Source: Streptomyces rubradiris (GTDB lineage Bacteria; Actinomycetota; Actinomycetes; Streptomycetales; Streptomycetaceae). Taken from it: a stretch of 64,000 nucleotides of DNA. The stretch's first letter is position 1, and each line of letters opens with the position of its first letter. The DNA lies in NCBI RefSeq assembly GCF_016860525.1, contig NZ_BNEA01000015.1, positions 3,844,001 through 3,908,000 of the forward strand. The letters are read 5' to 3'. The notes beneath the pieces were generated by a model, which saw only the letters and a program-made list of their open reading frames with translations, was not told the DNA's origin and ran no database searches. Shown piece after piece: positions 63,569 through 64,000 of this stretch. The position numbers and the translations under genes were made by a program.

Positions 63569-64000
63569 GCCCGCCGCCGCACCACTGCGTGCGCGGGCGT
63601 ACGACCGTCGCGGACAACTCGCGCCGTCCTGTCGGACCACTGCGCTGAAGCGGCCCGCTCCGAATCGGACTTGATGGGCCTGAGAAGCCGCCGGCCGTAC
63701 GGAGCGAGCCACGGGCTCCCCGTCCGCGCGGCCGGGCGATCCTCAGCGGCACCCGGGGTGGCCGGCACGCGTCACGTCCGCCGCTTTCGCGTACCACCGC
63801 CCCTGGCCGCCACGCCTCGGCACGCACCGCCGGCGTCCCGTCCCCGTCCCTGCGATGCCCCACCGGAGGTGGTTGTACGGCGGCTCGCCGGGTACCGCGT
63901 GTGAATAAGGGTGGTATCGGCATGGGCAGGCCATTACTGAAAGCGATGTATTCGTGACTCGTCTCGGCGGCATCGGGGACGACCGGCCGAACGGACCGGG
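63569..64000. other. Stretch after the sigma factor with no supported gene
   Basis: Open frames on both strands are of the kind expected by chance at this GC content and show no domains. No tRNA, strong hairpin or repeat was noticed. Confidence 0.4.

Overview
The window is high-GC actinomycete chromosome, almost certainly Streptomyces: very GC-rich codon use, GTG/TTG starts, and families typical of the genus (SARP regulator with NB-ARC/TPR, SigB/F-like sigma factor, DUF6230/DUF6114 pair, WXG100 toxin modules). It holds an accessory island at a tRNA-Gly(CCC) attachment site followed by a lipopeptide non-ribosomal peptide synthetase (NRPS) gene cluster, then ordinary chromosomal genes.

Region 1 (1-9.3 kb) is a tandem array of decayed integrative elements. 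Two copies of a 53-bp sequence equal to the 3' half of tRNA-Gly(CCC) (4751-4803 and 8076-8128) are each followed by the tRNA-type terminator and by the 3' end of a tyrosine integrase gene on the minus strand; a third integrase lies at the window start. All three integrases are broken. The cargo is polymorphic-toxin material: two YwqJ-type deaminase toxin domains with SUKH-type immunity genes (2.2-4.5 kb), and a WXG100 / RNase A-type toxin / CdiI-type immunity set (5.3-7.7 kb). A gutted IS630 transposase closes the region.

Region 2 (9.5-22.1 kb) carries regulation, export and accessory functions: a large SARP activator, a 68-residue secreted peptide with two EDLPWTR repeats divergent from a LuxR-type regulator, a two-component system, a DedA protein, a type II thioesterase, an ABC exporter and a PmtA-like methyltransferase.

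Region 3 (22.1-53.0 kb, perhaps to 54.4 kb) is the biosynthetic core. A minus-strand operon reads sbnA-like, sbnB-like (L-2,3-diaminopropionate, Dap), MbtH, NRPS1 (A-T-C-A-T), NRPS2 (C-A-T-C-A-T-C-A-T-TE), carbamoyltransferase, MFS exporter, TauD/SyrP-like hydroxylase, a broken Sfp-type phosphopantetheinyl transferase, and a second hydroxylase. The divergent plus-strand operon encodes two acyl-CoA dehydrogenases, an ACP, a free condensation domain and a fatty acyl-AMP ligase: a lipoinitiation set. A DUF1015 protein just beyond may make O-phosphoserine for Dap synthesis. The simplest reading is an N-acylated pentapeptide X1-X2-Thr-X4-X5. X2, X4 and X5 come from A domains with almost the same Asn/Asp-like pocket, and a Dap or carbamoyl-Dap residue may also be present. 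Release is by an in-cis PBP/beta-lactamase-type thioesterase. I do not recognise the product.

Region 4 (54.4-64 kb) is chromosomal flank with several eroded genes (truncated FtsX permease, response-regulator tail, truncated SulP, frameshifted alkyl sulfatase, a second CdiI-type fragment) and intact small membrane or exported proteins and a sigma factor.
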